Assembly (NCBI GenBank): GCA_900100835.1 | Contig: FNCM01000013.1 | Span: forward strand, 1-64,000 | DNA length: 64,000 nt | From: Selenomonas sp. WCT3 | GTDB taxonomy: Bacteria; Bacillota; Negativicutes; Selenomonadales; Selenomonadaceae | Direction of reading: 5' to 3' | Part shown: piece after piece, positions 17,852-26,529 of the stretch | How the letters are laid out: the number at the start of each line of letters is the position of its first letter | How positions within the stretch are numbered: position 1 is the stretch's first letter | Position numbers and translations under genes: made by a program | The notes under the pieces: model-generated | Databases searched by the model: none | Seen by the model: the letters and a program-made list of their open reading frames with translations, nothing else | Told to the model about the DNA's origin: nothing

Positions 17852-18199
17852 ATGAAAAAGGTTTTAGCAGGTATCTTGTTGGGGGGCGTTTTGGCTGCGG
17901 CACCGTTGATGGCGCCGGCTCCCTTTGCAGTTTCCGTAGCAGAAGCTGGTACGGTGAAGACCTACGACGGTGCGTGGTTGGTAGAAATTGATGACTCTTC
18001 GGTCGCCATGGTAGGAACCAATCATGCGCATGTTGGAATTCGGTGCAAGAATCTGATTCCGGGCCGCAAAAACTATGACCCGTATACGGTGGTAGACGTC
18101 CGCTGGGGAAAGGGCGTGGATTGCCGCTATTTAAGCGGTGGTACGGTGAACAATAACATCGCCCTAGCAATTGCGAATTATATGAGTGAAAATTACTGA
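17852..18199 (+). CDS. Small secreted protein of unknown function
   Basis: 115 aa from the ATG at 17852, with AAAGGAGGA 6 bases upstream; an in-frame ATG at 17831 would absorb that site. Residues 1-33 form a signal peptide (MKKVLAG, then an Ala/Leu core, with cleavage likely at AEAG). The mature part of about 80 residues has two cysteines (IRCKNLIPG and VDCRYLSGG) that could form a disulfide, plus several aromatic residues. I do not recognise the family. It lies ahead of the phosphatase gene, separated by 74 bases, and may share its transcript. Confidence 0.75.
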   Translation: MKKVLAGILLGGVLAAAPLMAPAPFAVSVAEAGTVKTYDGAWLVEIDDSSVAMVGTNHAHVGIRCKNLIPGRKNYDPYTVVDVRWGKGVDCRYLSGGTVNNNIALAIANYMSENY

Positions 18200-18273
18200 T
18201 TGCCTCGCTCATTAGGCTGCGACGGAAAAGGGAAGGCAGTGAAGCCTCATAAATCAAGGAAGGAAGAAAAGTT

Positions 18274-18738
18274 TTGAGTATGAAAAAAGTATTATTTGTT
18301 TGCCATGGCAATATCTGCCGGTCGACGATGGCGGAGTTTGTGATGAAGGATATGGTGGCAAAGGCTGGGCTTACGGAGGAGATTCTTGTCGAGTCGAAGG
18401 CCTGCCGCACGGATGAGATTGGCAGTGATACGCATCCGGGGACAAAGCGGGTACTGACGGCTCATGGCATTCCCTTTACGCCGCGGCAAGCACGGCAGAT
18501 TCGGCGCAGTGATTACGAGGAATATGACCTGATTATCGCCATGGATGATGAAAATATGTGCGATTTATCGCGCTTGACAGGCGGCGATCCGCAGGGAAAG
18601 TGCCACTTGCTGCTGGAATATGCCGGGGAATCCCGTGAGGTGGCCGATCCCTGGTATACGGGGAATTTTGAAGTCACCTATGCAGACGTTACGAAGGGAT
18701 GTCGATTCCTGCTGGACAAAATTAAGCCGATGCGGTAA
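18274..18738 (+). CDS. Low-molecular-weight protein tyrosine phosphatase
   Basis: 154 aa. The P-loop CHGNICRS near the N-terminus has the C-x5-R-S signature, with Cys as nucleophile. The general acid is in VADPWYTGNF (about 128), the usual D-P pair. The start is either TTG at 18274 or ATG two codons later at 18280; the purine-rich AAGGAAGGAAG site is better spaced for the TTG. Such enzymes dephosphorylate tyrosine kinases of exopolysaccharide export or arginine-phosphorylated proteins; no such kinase was found in this window, so the target is open. Confidence 0.9.
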   Translation: MSMKKVLFVCHGNICRSTMAEFVMKDMVAKAGLTEEILVESKACRTDEIGSDTHPGTKRVLTAHGIPFTPRQARQIRRSDYEEYDLIIAMDDENMCDLSRLTGGDPQGKCHLLLEYAGESREVADPWYTGNFEVTYADVTKGCRFLLDKIKPMR

Positions 18739-18834
18739 TATAGATAGGTAATTGTGTATAGGAGTGTATCATTGTAAACCTAAAAGAGATACATTTCCGG
18801 CCGCAACGGAATTTTAATTAGAGAAGGTGCTTTA

Positions 18835-20211
18835 TTGGAATCAAGAGGAAGTTTTTCGACCCGTCTGGGCTTTATTCTGGTTTCCGCTGGCTGTGCCATC
18901 GGCCTCGGTAATGTCTGGCGTTTCCCTTATATTACGGGAGAATATGGTGGCGCGGCATTCGTGCTGATTTATCTGGTGTTCCTGGCCATCCTGGGCTTGC
19001 CAATCATGGTGGCGGAGTTTGCCGTTGGCCGTGCGAGTATCCGCAGTGCGGCAATGTCTTTCGATGCGCTCGAACCGAAAGGGACAAAGTGGCATCTTTA
19101 TAAGTATGGAGCCATTGCGGGCAATTTGCTCTTGATGATGTTCTACACCACGGTGTCCGGCTGGATGCTCTACTATCTCTATAAGATGGCTTCGGGTGGC
19201 ATGGAAGGGCTGGATGCCGCGGGGGTTGGCGCTGTCTTTGGTGCTCTGCTGCAGGACCCGGTGACCATGGCTGGTTATATGATAGCCATCGTACTGCTCT
19301 GCGGCGGCGTCTGCTATTTAGGGGTACAGGCTGGTGTTGAGCGGATTACCAAATCCATGATGTCCTGTCTGCTGGTGCTCATGGTGGTGCTAGCGGTCAA
19401 CAGCGTCCTGCTGCCAGGTGGCGAGGAAGGCCTGCGCTACTACCTGTATCCGGATTTCGGACGGTTAATGGAGTTTGGCATCAAGGAAGTCATCTTTGCG
19501 GCGATGGGCCAGGCGTTCTTCACGTTGTCCATCGGCATTGGTGCCTTAGCGATTTTCGGCAGCTACATTGGCAAGACCAAACGCCTAACGGGTGAGGCAA
19601 TCTGGGTGGTTCTGCTGGATACTTTCGTCGCAATCATGGCGGGCCTCATTATTTTCCCGGCTTGCTTTGCCTATGGTGTCAATCCGGCCAGTGGCCCGAA
19701 TCTGTTGTTCGTGTCGCTGCCGAACGTATTTAACGCGATGCCCTTTGGCCGCCTTTGGGGAACCTTGTTCTTCCTGTTCATGACTTTTGCCTCCATGTCG
19801 ACAGTCATTGCGGTATTTGAAAACCTCATTGTCTGCTTCTTCGAGCTCTTGCACAAGAATCGCAAGACCATCATCCGTTGGGGGATTCCGGTCATCATTC
19901 TGCTGTCGATGCCCTGCGTGTTGGGCTTTAACCTTTGGAGCGGTTTCCAGCCGCTGGGCCCAGGTTCGGGGGTGCTTGACCTGGAGGACTTCTTTGTCAG
20001 CAACAATTTGCTGCCCTTGGGGTCGCTCGTCTATTTGGCGTTCTGCACGAGCCGCTATGGCTGGGGCTGGGATAACTTCATCAAGGAGGCCAACACGGGC
20101 AAAGGAACGGCCTTCCCCACCTGCGTGCGTTTCTATGTGACTTGGATTTTGCCGCTTATCGTACTCGTCATCTTCATTAACGGGTATCATGCGCTGTTTT
20201 TCAGTAAGTAA
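18835..20211 (+). CDS. Sodium:neurotransmitter symporter (NSS/SNF) family transporter
   Basis: 458 aa with about eleven membrane segments, as in prokaryotic LeuT-like members. The first helix carries the sodium-site signature AGCAIGLGNVWRFPYITGEY (20 residues from about 19), and ITKSMM and TFASMSTVIAVFE mark the later binding-site helices. It imports amino acids with sodium; the exact substrate cannot be read. The TTG start at 18835 has AGAAGGTG upstream and no better ATG exists. A strong terminator follows. It is probably a single gene. Confidence 0.92.
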   Translation: MESRGSFSTRLGFILVSAGCAIGLGNVWRFPYITGEYGGAAFVLIYLVFLAILGLPIMVAEFAVGRASIRSAAMSFDALEPKGTKWHLYKYGAIAGNLLLMMFYTTVSGWMLYYLYKMASGGMEGLDAAGVGAVFGALLQDPVTMAGYMIAIVLLCGGVCYLGVQAGVERITKSMMSCLLVLMVVLAVNSVLLPGGEEGLRYYLYPDFGRLMEFGIKEVIFAAMGQAFFTLSIGIGALAIFGSYIGKTKRLTGEAIWVVLLDTFVAIMAGLIIFPACFAYGVNPASGPNLLFVSLPNVFNAMPFGRLWGTLFFLFMTFASMSTVIAVFENLIVCFFELLHKNRKTIIRWGIPVIILLSMPCVLGFNLWSGFQPLGPGSGVLDLEDFFVSNNLLPLGSLVYLAFCTSRYGWGWDNFIKEANTGKGTAFPTCVRFYVTWILPLIVLVIFINGYHALFFSK

Positions 20212-20238
20212 AAATGGGCTGTAAAAGCCTTGGCCTAT

Positions 20239-20275
20239 GCCCCCGCTGACTTGGATTCGAGTCAGCGGGGGTATT
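20239..20275 (+). terminator. Terminator after the NSS symporter
   Basis: CCCCCGCTGACT (20240-20251) and AGTCAGCGGGGG (20260-20271) form a perfect 12-bp stem. An outer GCCTTGG/CCAAGGC pairing (20227-20233 with 20284-20290) could extend it. The T tract is interrupted. Confidence 0.65.
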
Positions 20276-20398
20276 GTATTTTGCCCAAGGCTGGATATTT
20301 TATTCTTGGCAAACTTTGAACATTGGCGTTATAATTATTTTTGGAATAATTCGATGCATATGAGACGTTAGAATGCATTGGCATTAGGAGGTTTATTC

Positions 20399-21280
20399 AT
20401 GGAAAATAGGGAAACTGCGACTGCTGAATGGCGTTGCAGTTGCGGTCAGTCTGGCAACAAGGGCAATTTCTGTGTGAAATGCGGAAAGCCGCGTCCGATA
20501 AGCCAGCCACAACCATCACAACCGCAGCAGCCACAGCAGCCTATGCAGCAGCTGCCGCCGCAAAACCAGCAGGCCTATGGACATCCGCCTTACGGGCAGC
20601 AGCAATACAGTCAGCCACCTTATCAGCCGCAGTATCAGCAGCCGATGTATGGCCAGCCGGTTTATCAGCAGCCATACCAGCAGCCGGAGGACAAGAATAA
20701 GAACCTCAAAATCGGACTGGGGATTGCTGCCCTGATTTTGGTGCTGGTGCTGGTATTCTTTGCGATGAAGGAAGGCGCCCTGGGGGATGAACCGGCACCG
20801 AGCAACTACAGTTCCGTATCGAAAAACGGCGAGAAAGCGGCCCAAAACCAGAATGCCGACAAGAAGCAGGATGGCAGCCGCGAAATGCAGACAGATCTTT
20901 CCCTGGGAGGAATGGACCTGGGCATGACCGTGGCGCAGATGCACGAGACGCTGGGGCAGGAACTGTCCACGAAGCAGAAGGACGGTATGGTATTCTACCA
21001 ATATCCGACCGTGGAGGTTGGTACCCGTGGGGATATCGTCACTTCCCTGGTATCGGAGACGGGCAGTGCCCTGACGAAACGCGGCCTGCATGAAGGCTCT
21101 CTGTTGCGTGAGGTAACGAACACCTATGGTACGGACTACATGAAGTCGGAGTATGGCGGCAAAGACCTTTACGAATACCGCTATACGGATCTTCAGGGAC
21201 AGACGGGCATCCTGCGCTTTGCGGTAGTTCAGGGAACGGATACGGTTAACTACATCAGTATCCGCCGGGCTACGGAGTAA
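20399..21280 (+). CDS. Zinc-ribbon membrane protein with Gln/Pro-rich linker
   Basis: 293 aa from the ATG at 20399, set by AGGAGG 7 bases upstream. Residues 10-32 form a zinc ribbon with two Cys pairs (CSCGQSG and FCVKCGKP). A low-complexity linker rich in Gln, Pro and Tyr spans about 35-98. A single membrane helix (about 105-124, IGLGIAALILVLVLVFF) leads to an external domain of about 165 residues with no recognised family. The ribbon would stay in the cytoplasm. It precedes the GH3 lipoprotein by 15 bases and shares its architecture with the split gene after it, so the three genes form an operon of related envelope proteins. Function unknown. Confidence 0.8.
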   Translation: MENRETATAEWRCSCGQSGNKGNFCVKCGKPRPISQPQPSQPQQPQQPMQQLPPQNQQAYGHPPYGQQQYSQPPYQPQYQQPMYGQPVYQQPYQQPEDKNKNLKIGLGIAALILVLVLVFFAMKEGALGDEPAPSNYSSVSKNGEKAAQNQNADKKQDGSREMQTDLSLGGMDLGMTVAQMHETLGQELSTKQKDGMVFYQYPTVEVGTRGDIVTSLVSETGSALTKRGLHEGSLLREVTNTYGTDYMKSEYGGKDLYEYRYTDLQGQTGILRFAVVQGTDTVNYISIRRATE

Positions 21281-21295
21281 CGCAGGAGAATCACT

Positions 21296-22435
21296 ATGAA
21301 TAAGAAAAAATGGGCAATCGCCCTAAGTTTTATGGTGGGGGCCTTGGCACTTTGTACCGGCTGTCAGCTGACCGCTGATACGGGCAGGGCGCTGGAGGAT
21401 AAACCCGCTCAGACGCTGGATGAGCAGGTGGATACCATCGTGGAATCCATGACCCTACCAGAAAAAGTTGGGCAGATGGTCATGATTGGTATCTATGGTA
21501 CCGATGTAAATGATGATAGTTTGTTTATGATGCATCAGTACCATATCGGCAATATCATCCTGTTTGACCGCAATCTGGAATCGGCTGAGCAGACCAAGGC
21601 CCTTACGGACCACCTTCGCCAGCAGGCCGAGCAGAAAGTGCCCCTCTTTATTGGGATTGATGAAGAGGGTGGGGCGGTAGTTCGTGGCAAGGCCTTTATC
21701 ACGCCGCCGCCGTCCCAGCAGGAAATCGGCGCATCGGGGGATGTCACCCAGGCGGAAGGCTGGGCAGATAGGACCGCGCAGCAGTTAAAAAGCTTGGGAA
21801 TTAATGTAAATTTTGCCCCGGTGGCTGATTTGGGCGGCACCCGCGGCCGCTCCTATGGAAAGGACCCCGGGCAGGTATCCAAATTCTTAGCGGCTGCAGC
21901 CCAGGGGTACGAGAAAAACCGGGTAATGTATGCCCTCAAGCATTTCCCCGGAATTGGCCGTGGAACGGTGGATACCCATCTTGATGTCTCATCCGTCATG
22001 GCCAGCCGTGAGGAACTCATGCAAAAGGATATCGTGCCCTTCAAGGACATAATCAGCAGCCGCGCGGATGAAGATTCCTTCATTTTGGTGGGGCATCTGA
22101 AATACAGGGCCTTTGACCCCGGCCGGCCGGCCAGCCAATCGCCAGCGATTGTGACGGACCTTTTGCGGAAGGAACTGGGCTATGATGGCATCATCATAAC
22201 GGATGACCTGAATATGGGGGCCGTTGCCAAATACAGCAGTCCCCGCGACCGCGGCATCCAGTCGGTTAAGGCGGGCGTTGACATGATTATGATGTGTCAT
22301 GAATATTCCTATGCAACGGAAGCCTATCTGGGGATTCTCGAAGCTGTCGAAACGGGTGAGATTCCGGAACAGCGAATCGATGAATCCGTAAAAAGGATTG
22401 TAAAAGCAAAATTATTGCACCAAGGGAAGGAGTAA
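21296..22435 (+). CDS. GH3-family beta-N-acetylhexosaminidase-like lipoprotein
   Basis: 379 aa. A lipobox LCTGC (cysteine about residue 23) marks it as a lipoprotein. The rest is one GH3 TIM-barrel: IGIDEEGG at the substrate pocket, NFAPVADLGG, KHFPGIG, the acid/base loop VDTHLD with the Asp-x-His pair, and the nucleophile aspartate in IITDDLNMGAV. This is the NagZ-type layout that removes GlcNAc from peptidoglycan fragments or other glycans. KHFPGIG replaces the common KHFPGHG, but the catalytic pair is kept. It is placed between two zinc-ribbon membrane proteins with gaps of 15 and 3 bases. The substrate is inferred from the family. Confidence 0.9.
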   Translation: MNKKKWAIALSFMVGALALCTGCQLTADTGRALEDKPAQTLDEQVDTIVESMTLPEKVGQMVMIGIYGTDVNDDSLFMMHQYHIGNIILFDRNLESAEQTKALTDHLRQQAEQKVPLFIGIDEEGGAVVRGKAFITPPPSQQEIGASGDVTQAEGWADRTAQQLKSLGINVNFAPVADLGGTRGRSYGKDPGQVSKFLAAAAQGYEKNRVMYALKHFPGIGRGTVDTHLDVSSVMASREELMQKDIVPFKDIISSRADEDSFILVGHLKYRAFDPGRPASQSPAIVTDLLRKELGYDGIIITDDLNMGAVAKYSSPRDRGIQSVKAGVDMIMMCHEYSYATEAYLGILEAVETGEIPEQRIDESVKRIVKAKLLHQGKE

Positions 22436-22438
22436 CCA

Positions 22439-22798
22439 ATGGAAGAACAGCAGGAAAAACAGGCGGTACAGGAGCAGGAATGGACCTGCTCCTGCGGCCA
22501 TAAGAATATGGGAAATTTCTGTGAGATGTGCGGCAAGCCGCGGGCGGCGGCAGAACCCGCAACGGACGTTAATGGTGAGGTGTCCGAGGATACCCAGCCC
22601 CAGCCGGTAATCACACCGGAGATGGAGGCGGCAGCCCAAGCTGCGTCCCAGGAGGAAGTACCGCCGGCACCCCAGCCCCAGCAGCCGCCAATGGATGCGA
22701 CCCAGAGCATGCCGCCTGTGCGGGAACTTGCTCCTATGCCACAGCAGCAGCCTTGGCAGCAGGGCATGCCGCAGCAGCCGATGGTACAGCCCCAGTAG
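22439..22798 (+). CDS. N-terminal part of a zinc-ribbon membrane protein, cut by an in-frame TAG
   Basis: 119 codons. A zinc ribbon (CSCGHKN and FCEMCGKP, residues 19-41) is followed by an acidic, then Gln/Pro/Met-rich linker. The frame ends at TAG (22796-22798) in the middle of the linker. The same frame then continues without a break as the next entry, which supplies the expected membrane helix and outer domain. By comparison with the intact paralogue at 20399, this is one gene of 465 codons interrupted by a single stop. TAG differs from the locally repeated CAG (Gln) by one base. The ATG has AAGGGAAGGAG upstream and begins 3 bases after the GH3 stop. Confidence 0.7.
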   Translation: MEEQQEKQAVQEQEWTCSCGHKNMGNFCEMCGKPRAAAEPATDVNGEVSEDTQPQPVITPEMEAAAQAASQEEVPPAPQPQQPPMDATQSMPPVRELAPMPQQQPWQQGMPQQPMVQPQ

Positions 22799-22807
22799 CC
22801 ACCATAC

Positions 22808-23836
22808 ATGGCACCGCCGCCACCGCCGGGTTACGGCTATGGACCAATGCCGCCGAAAAAGAAACATACGACGCAGATTCTTATCGGCATCGTAGTAGCG
22901 CTCCTCATCGTTGCCGTAGGTGCCTTTGCCTATGTCCGCGGAGCGGAAGACCGCTATGTAGCCAAATGTGTCAAGGGCGAGGAAGTTGTCACCGAGGTGC
23001 AGAATCTCCTGAAAGAGACAAAAGACCTCAATGGTGACCCCGATGCCGATGCGACCAAGGACTTTGTTGTCCGCTTGGATAAAGCGGGCGAGAACCTGGA
23101 TAAACTGGCCCGCGACCTCAAGTCTTCGCGTACTGGCAGCAAGTACAAGGATGCCAATCAGAAACTGGTTGAGGCCGTTCAGCTGGAGCGAAGCCTCATC
23201 GATGACACCAAAACAGTCGTCAATCAGCCTCTCGATAAGGGGACAGACGAGGTGGTAAAACGCGTTCAGGCCAACACCAAAGATTTGGCTGAACGTGCAG
23301 GCGAGATTCAGATTTCCAAGACGGATTTTGCCACGGCGATGCAGCTTAGTGCGCTACCCGATGATCTCAAGGCCTATATTAACAAGAAAAAGGCCATCGA
23401 GGAACAAAAACGTATCGAGGCCGAACGCCGTGCGGCTGAAGCCGAAGCCGCGCGTAAACAGGCCATCCGTGACCGCCAGGCTGCACGCAACCAGCGGATT
23501 ATCGATGCTTCCAATGGCGTAGAATTCCTGGCCACCAGTGTTCGCCGCACCAGCGCAAATCGACTGGATATCGACGGCTATTTCTACAACGGTTCGTATA
23601 ATTCCATCCAGAAAGTAAGCAGCATGACGCTGAATATCACGCTCTATAATAACGGTGCGCAGGTATATTCGGATCACTTCTATTTTTACAACGACATGTA
23701 CCTCGGCTCGCTGAGTCCGAAAGGACGTCAGAACCAGAGCCTCTGGGTAACGACAAACGGTCAGTCGATTCCAGAGTTTGATGAGTTTGAAGTAAATTCT
23801 ACGAACGTACATTGGACGTATTGGCGAAACTTCTAA
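22808..23836 (+). CDS. C-terminal part of the split zinc-ribbon protein: membrane helix, coiled coil, outer domain
   Basis: 342 aa if started at the ATG at 22808, four codons after the TAG and in the same frame. A Pro-rich stretch and PPKKK precede a membrane helix (about 25-45, IGIVVALLIVAVGAFAY). A charged helical region follows, with a strong heptad segment around 190-225 (EEQKRIEAERRAAEAEAA). The C-terminal 110 residues are beta-rich. No ribosome-binding site precedes the ATG, so independent expression looks weak. The part would depend on readthrough of the amber codon, on re-initiation, or is no longer made. The lack of any further decay suggests a recent mutation or a real readthrough. 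Confidence 0.65.
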   Translation: MAPPPPPGYGYGPMPPKKKHTTQILIGIVVALLIVAVGAFAYVRGAEDRYVAKCVKGEEVVTEVQNLLKETKDLNGDPDADATKDFVVRLDKAGENLDKLARDLKSSRTGSKYKDANQKLVEAVQLERSLIDDTKTVVNQPLDKGTDEVVKRVQANTKDLAERAGEIQISKTDFATAMQLSALPDDLKAYINKKKAIEEQKRIEAERRAAEAEAARKQAIRDRQAARNQRIIDASNGVEFLATSVRRTSANRLDIDGYFYNGSYNSIQKVSSMTLNITLYNNGAQVYSDHFYFYNDMYLGSLSPKGRQNQSLWVTTNGQSIPEFDEFEVNSTNVHWTYWRNF

Positions 23837-23844
23837 AACGCAAC

Positions 23845-23879
23845 AAAAAGCATGTGGACGATTCCACATGCTTTTTTGT
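23845..23879. terminator. Bidirectional terminator
   Basis: AAAAAGCATGTGGA and TCCACATGCTTTTTT pair perfectly around CGAT, between the zinc-ribbon operon and metQ. Confidence 0.85.
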
Positions 23880-23903
23880 TGCATTTAAAATTTAGCGATA
23901 AGA

Positions 23904-24746
23904 TTAGAAGGCTGCGACGACAGCACCTTTGTATTTATCGTTGATGAAGGCCTTTACTTCCGGGCTCTGCAGAGCTTTGATGAGGGCCTGGATTTCCGGA
24001 CGGTCTTTGTCCCCTTCGCGGACAGCAAGGATGTTGACATAGGGGGACGTGCTGTCCTCCATGAACAGGGCATCCTTCGTCGGAACCAGGTTAATCTGCA
24101 TAGCATAGTTGGTGTTGATGACAGCGGCATCAACATCTTCCAGGGTACGCGGTACCTGAGCTGCTTCTACTTCCTGGAATTTGAAGTTGTGCGGGTTTTC
24201 GGCGATGTCCTGAACCGTAGCCTTTTCGCCGGCGCCGTCTTTAAGCTTCAAGAGACCTGCTTTTTCCAACAGCAGCAGAGCGCGGCCGCCGTTGGTCGGG
24301 TCGTTGGGAATGGAAATCGATGCGCCGTCTTTGAGCTCCTTGAGGTCTTTGACCTTCTTGGAATAGACGCCCATCGGCTCGATGTGAATGCCAGCAGCAT
24401 TAATGAGTTTGACTTCTTTGTGTTCTTCCATGAAGTTCTTGAGGTACGGTTCATGCTGGAAGAAGTTGGCATCCAGCTCCTTGTCGTTCAAGGCCAGGTT
24501 CGGCTGAACGTAGTCGCTGAACTCGACGATGTCCAGTTTGATGCCGTCTTTTTCCAGCATCGGTTTTACAATCTCGAGGATTTCGCCATGGGGGACAGCC
24601 GTTGCGCCGACCTTCAGCGTTTTCATGCCCGAGGAATTCTGGGCTACGGCACTGGTGCCGGAGCTAGCAGAGTCACTGCCACCGCAGCCAGCGAGGGCAA
24701 GGCAGGCGACGGCAAGGGTCGCGATAAGTGCAAGAATCTTTTTCAT
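23904..24746 (-). CDS. metQ: Methionine ABC transporter substrate-binding lipoprotein (NlpA/MetQ family)
   Basis: 280 aa. A lipoprotein signal peptide ends at LAGC (Cys about residue 21). The mature protein has the NlpA-family signatures LKVGATAVPHGEIL (about 45-58), ANFFQHEPYL, and PNDPTNGGRALLLLEKAGL in the ligand-binding cleft. It captures methionine outside the membrane for MetI and MetN. It lies 28 bases after metI and is last in the metNIQ operon. Family members also bind other amino acids, but the gene set supports methionine. The ATG has AAGGAGG upstream. Confidence 0.92.
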   Translation of the reverse strand: MKKILALIATLAVACLALAGCGGSDSASSGTSAVAQNSSGMKTLKVGATAVPHGEILEIVKPMLEKDGIKLDIVEFSDYVQPNLALNDKELDANFFQHEPYLKNFMEEHKEVKLINAAGIHIEPMGVYSKKVKDLKELKDGASISIPNDPTNGGRALLLLEKAGLLKLKDGAGEKATVQDIAENPHNFKFQEVEAAQVPRTLEDVDAAVINTNYAMQINLVPTKDALFMEDSTSPYVNILAVREGDKDRPEIQALIKALQSPEVKAFINDKYKGAVVAAF

Positions 24747-24774
24747 AGGTAAGCCTCCTTGAAGTATAATCGGA

Positions 24775-25428
24775 TTACTTTTTATCTAGTTTTTTCGCCA
24801 GGGTATTACCCACAAGCTGGACTAGCTGGACTAAGATTATGAGGATAACCACGGTGGCAATCATGATTTCCGGGCGGAAGCGCTGATAGCCGTAGCGGAT
24901 AGCCAGGTCGCCGAGACCGCCGCCACCGATAGCACCGGCCATGGCGGATTCGCCAACCAGGCTGATGATGACGGTGGTGAGCTGGGCCGTGATGCTGGCC
25001 CGCGATTCCGGCAGCAGAACCTTCCAGATAATCTGGAAGGGGGTAGCACCCATGGACTGGGCGGCCTCAATAAGACCGTAGGGAACCTCTTTGAGGCTGG
25101 TTTCCACCTGACGGCCGATAAAGGGAATCGAGGCGATGACCAGCGGAACCATAGCCGCCGAGGTGCCGATAGCCGTGCCGACAATCACGCGGGTCAGCGG
25201 GATGATGGCCACCATCAAGATGATAAAAGGAATGGAGCGGATGACGTTGACAACGGTGCCCAGGCATTGGTTAAAGCCTGGGGCCTCCAGAATCTGGCCC
25301 TTGCTGGTGGTATGCAGCAACACGCCCAAGGGAATGCCGATTATGGAAGCAATGACCATGGATACCGCCACCATATAAACGGTTTCACCCAAAGCTTTAG
25401 TTAGCAGTGGAATCATGTCGGCGAACAT
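24775..25428 (-). CDS. metI: Methionine ABC transporter permease
   Basis: 217 aa, the standard length, from the ATG at 25428; GGAGG lies about 8 bases upstream, while the in-frame TTG two codons earlier is too close. Five or so membrane helices are present. The cytoplasmic EAA loop (EAAQSMGATPFQIIWKVLLP, 20 residues) contacts MetN. The gene overlaps the end of metN by 32 bases, so translation is coupled. Confidence 0.93.
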   Translation of the reverse strand: MFADMIPLLTKALGETVYMVAVSMVIASIIGIPLGVLLHTTSKGQILEAPGFNQCLGTVVNVIRSIPFIILMVAIIPLTRVIVGTAIGTSAAMVPLVIASIPFIGRQVETSLKEVPYGLIEAAQSMGATPFQIIWKVLLPESRASITAQLTTVIISLVGESAMAGAIGGGGLGDLAIRYGYQRFRPEIMIATVVILIILVQLVQLVGNTLAKKLDKK

Positions 25429-26458
25429 AGCCAATCACCTCCTCCTTGAGATCTTTCGCCTGCAGATAGGCGAGGGCCTCCTGAACCCGCTCATGAGGGC
25501 CCGTGAGCCCGACAATCATGCGGCCAAAAGGCGTCGACCGGATTTGGTCGAGGTTGCCAAAGAGCATGGTGGTCTCCACCTCCGGGAAGTTCCGTATCAT
25601 ACCGGCGATAACCGGGTCATCGGCCCGTTCCCCGATAAAGGTCAGCCGCACTAAGAGATAAGCATCAGGGGCTGGCTCCTGGGAAACAATGCCGCCGCGG
25701 AAGGCCGCTGGCAAATCGTTCGAGAGCAGAACGCTGATGAACTCTTTCGTGATGGGCTGCTGGGGATTCGTAAAGACATCGATGACCGAACCCTGCTCGG
25801 CAATGACGCCTTTGTCGATGACGGCGACTTTATCGCAGATATCCTTGACGACCTGCATCTCATGGGTGATGACCACCACCGTCAGTTGCAGCTTGCGGTT
25901 GATGTCGCGAATGAGTTCGAGAATCGCCTTGGTGGTCTGCGGGTCAAGGGCACTGGTGGCCTCGTCACAAAGCAGTACCTTTGGCTCACTGGCCAGTGCC
26001 CGGGCGATGCCGACGCGCTGCTTCTGGCCACCGGATAACTGCGAGGGATACTGGTCCGCCTTGGCCTCCAGTCCCACCAGCTTCAACAGGGGCCGTACCT
26101 TTTCTTCGATTTTGTCGGCAGAAATTCCTGCTAATTTCAACGGGAATGCAATGTTCTCATAAACGGTAGCCGACGAAAGCAGATTGAAATGCTGGAAGAT
26201 CATACCGATATCCTTGCGGGCTTCCCGCAGCTCACGGGCAGACATCTTCGTCAGCTCCTTGCCATCGACGAAGACCTGGCCGGCTGTGGGCCGTTCCAGC
26301 ATATTGATGCAGCGCACCAGCGTTGACTTGCCAGCGCCGGACAGCCCGATGATGCCGAAAATCTCGCCGCGCGCAATCTCAAGGTCGATTCCCTTGAGTG
26401 CCTTGACCGGCCCGCTGGGGCTGTCATAAGTCTTCTCTATATGAGAGAGCTTAATCAT
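25397..26458 (-). CDS. metN: Methionine ABC transporter ATP-binding protein
   Basis: 353 aa from the ATG at 26458 (GGAGG 9-10 bases upstream); the longer frame from 26509 would begin inside the promoter. It powers methionine uptake. Walker A is GLSGAGKST, the ABC signature is LSGGQKQR, Walker B is VLLCDEATSALD, and the H-loop is VVITHE. The C-terminal 100 residues form the NIL regulatory domain that in the E. coli protein binds methionine and inhibits transport. It is the first gene of metNIQ. No SAM riboswitch or methionine T-box was recognised upstream; a dyad overlaps the promoter instead. Confidence 0.94.
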   Translation of the reverse strand: MIKLSHIEKTYDSPSGPVKALKGIDLEIARGEIFGIIGLSGAGKSTLVRCINMLERPTAGQVFVDGKELTKMSARELREARKDIGMIFQHFNLLSSATVYENIAFPLKLAGISADKIEEKVRPLLKLVGLEAKADQYPSQLSGGQKQRVGIARALASEPKVLLCDEATSALDPQTTKAILELIRDINRKLQLTVVVITHEMQVVKDICDKVAVIDKGVIAEQGSVIDVFTNPQQPITKEFISVLLSNDLPAAFRGGIVSQEPAPDAYLLVRLTFIGERADDPVIAGMIRNFPEVETTMLFGNLDQIRSTPFGRMIVGLTGPHERVQEALAYLQAKDLKEEVIGYVRRHDSTAN

Positions 26459-26499
26459 AAGCACATTTCCTCCAATTCCTATTAGTATTATATGTTTTG

Positions 26500-26529
26500 A
26501 ATATAACACAGGGTTGACAACTTGTCAAC
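26500..26529 (-). promoter_or_regulatory. metNIQ promoter with overlapping operator dyad
   Basis: On the minus strand, TTGACA (26523-26528) and TATATT (26500-26505) are 17 bases apart. A perfect dyad, GTTGACAA-n-TTGTCAAC (26513-26529), covers the -35 and part of the spacer, the position expected for a repressor site. The regulator is not identified. Confidence 0.6.
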
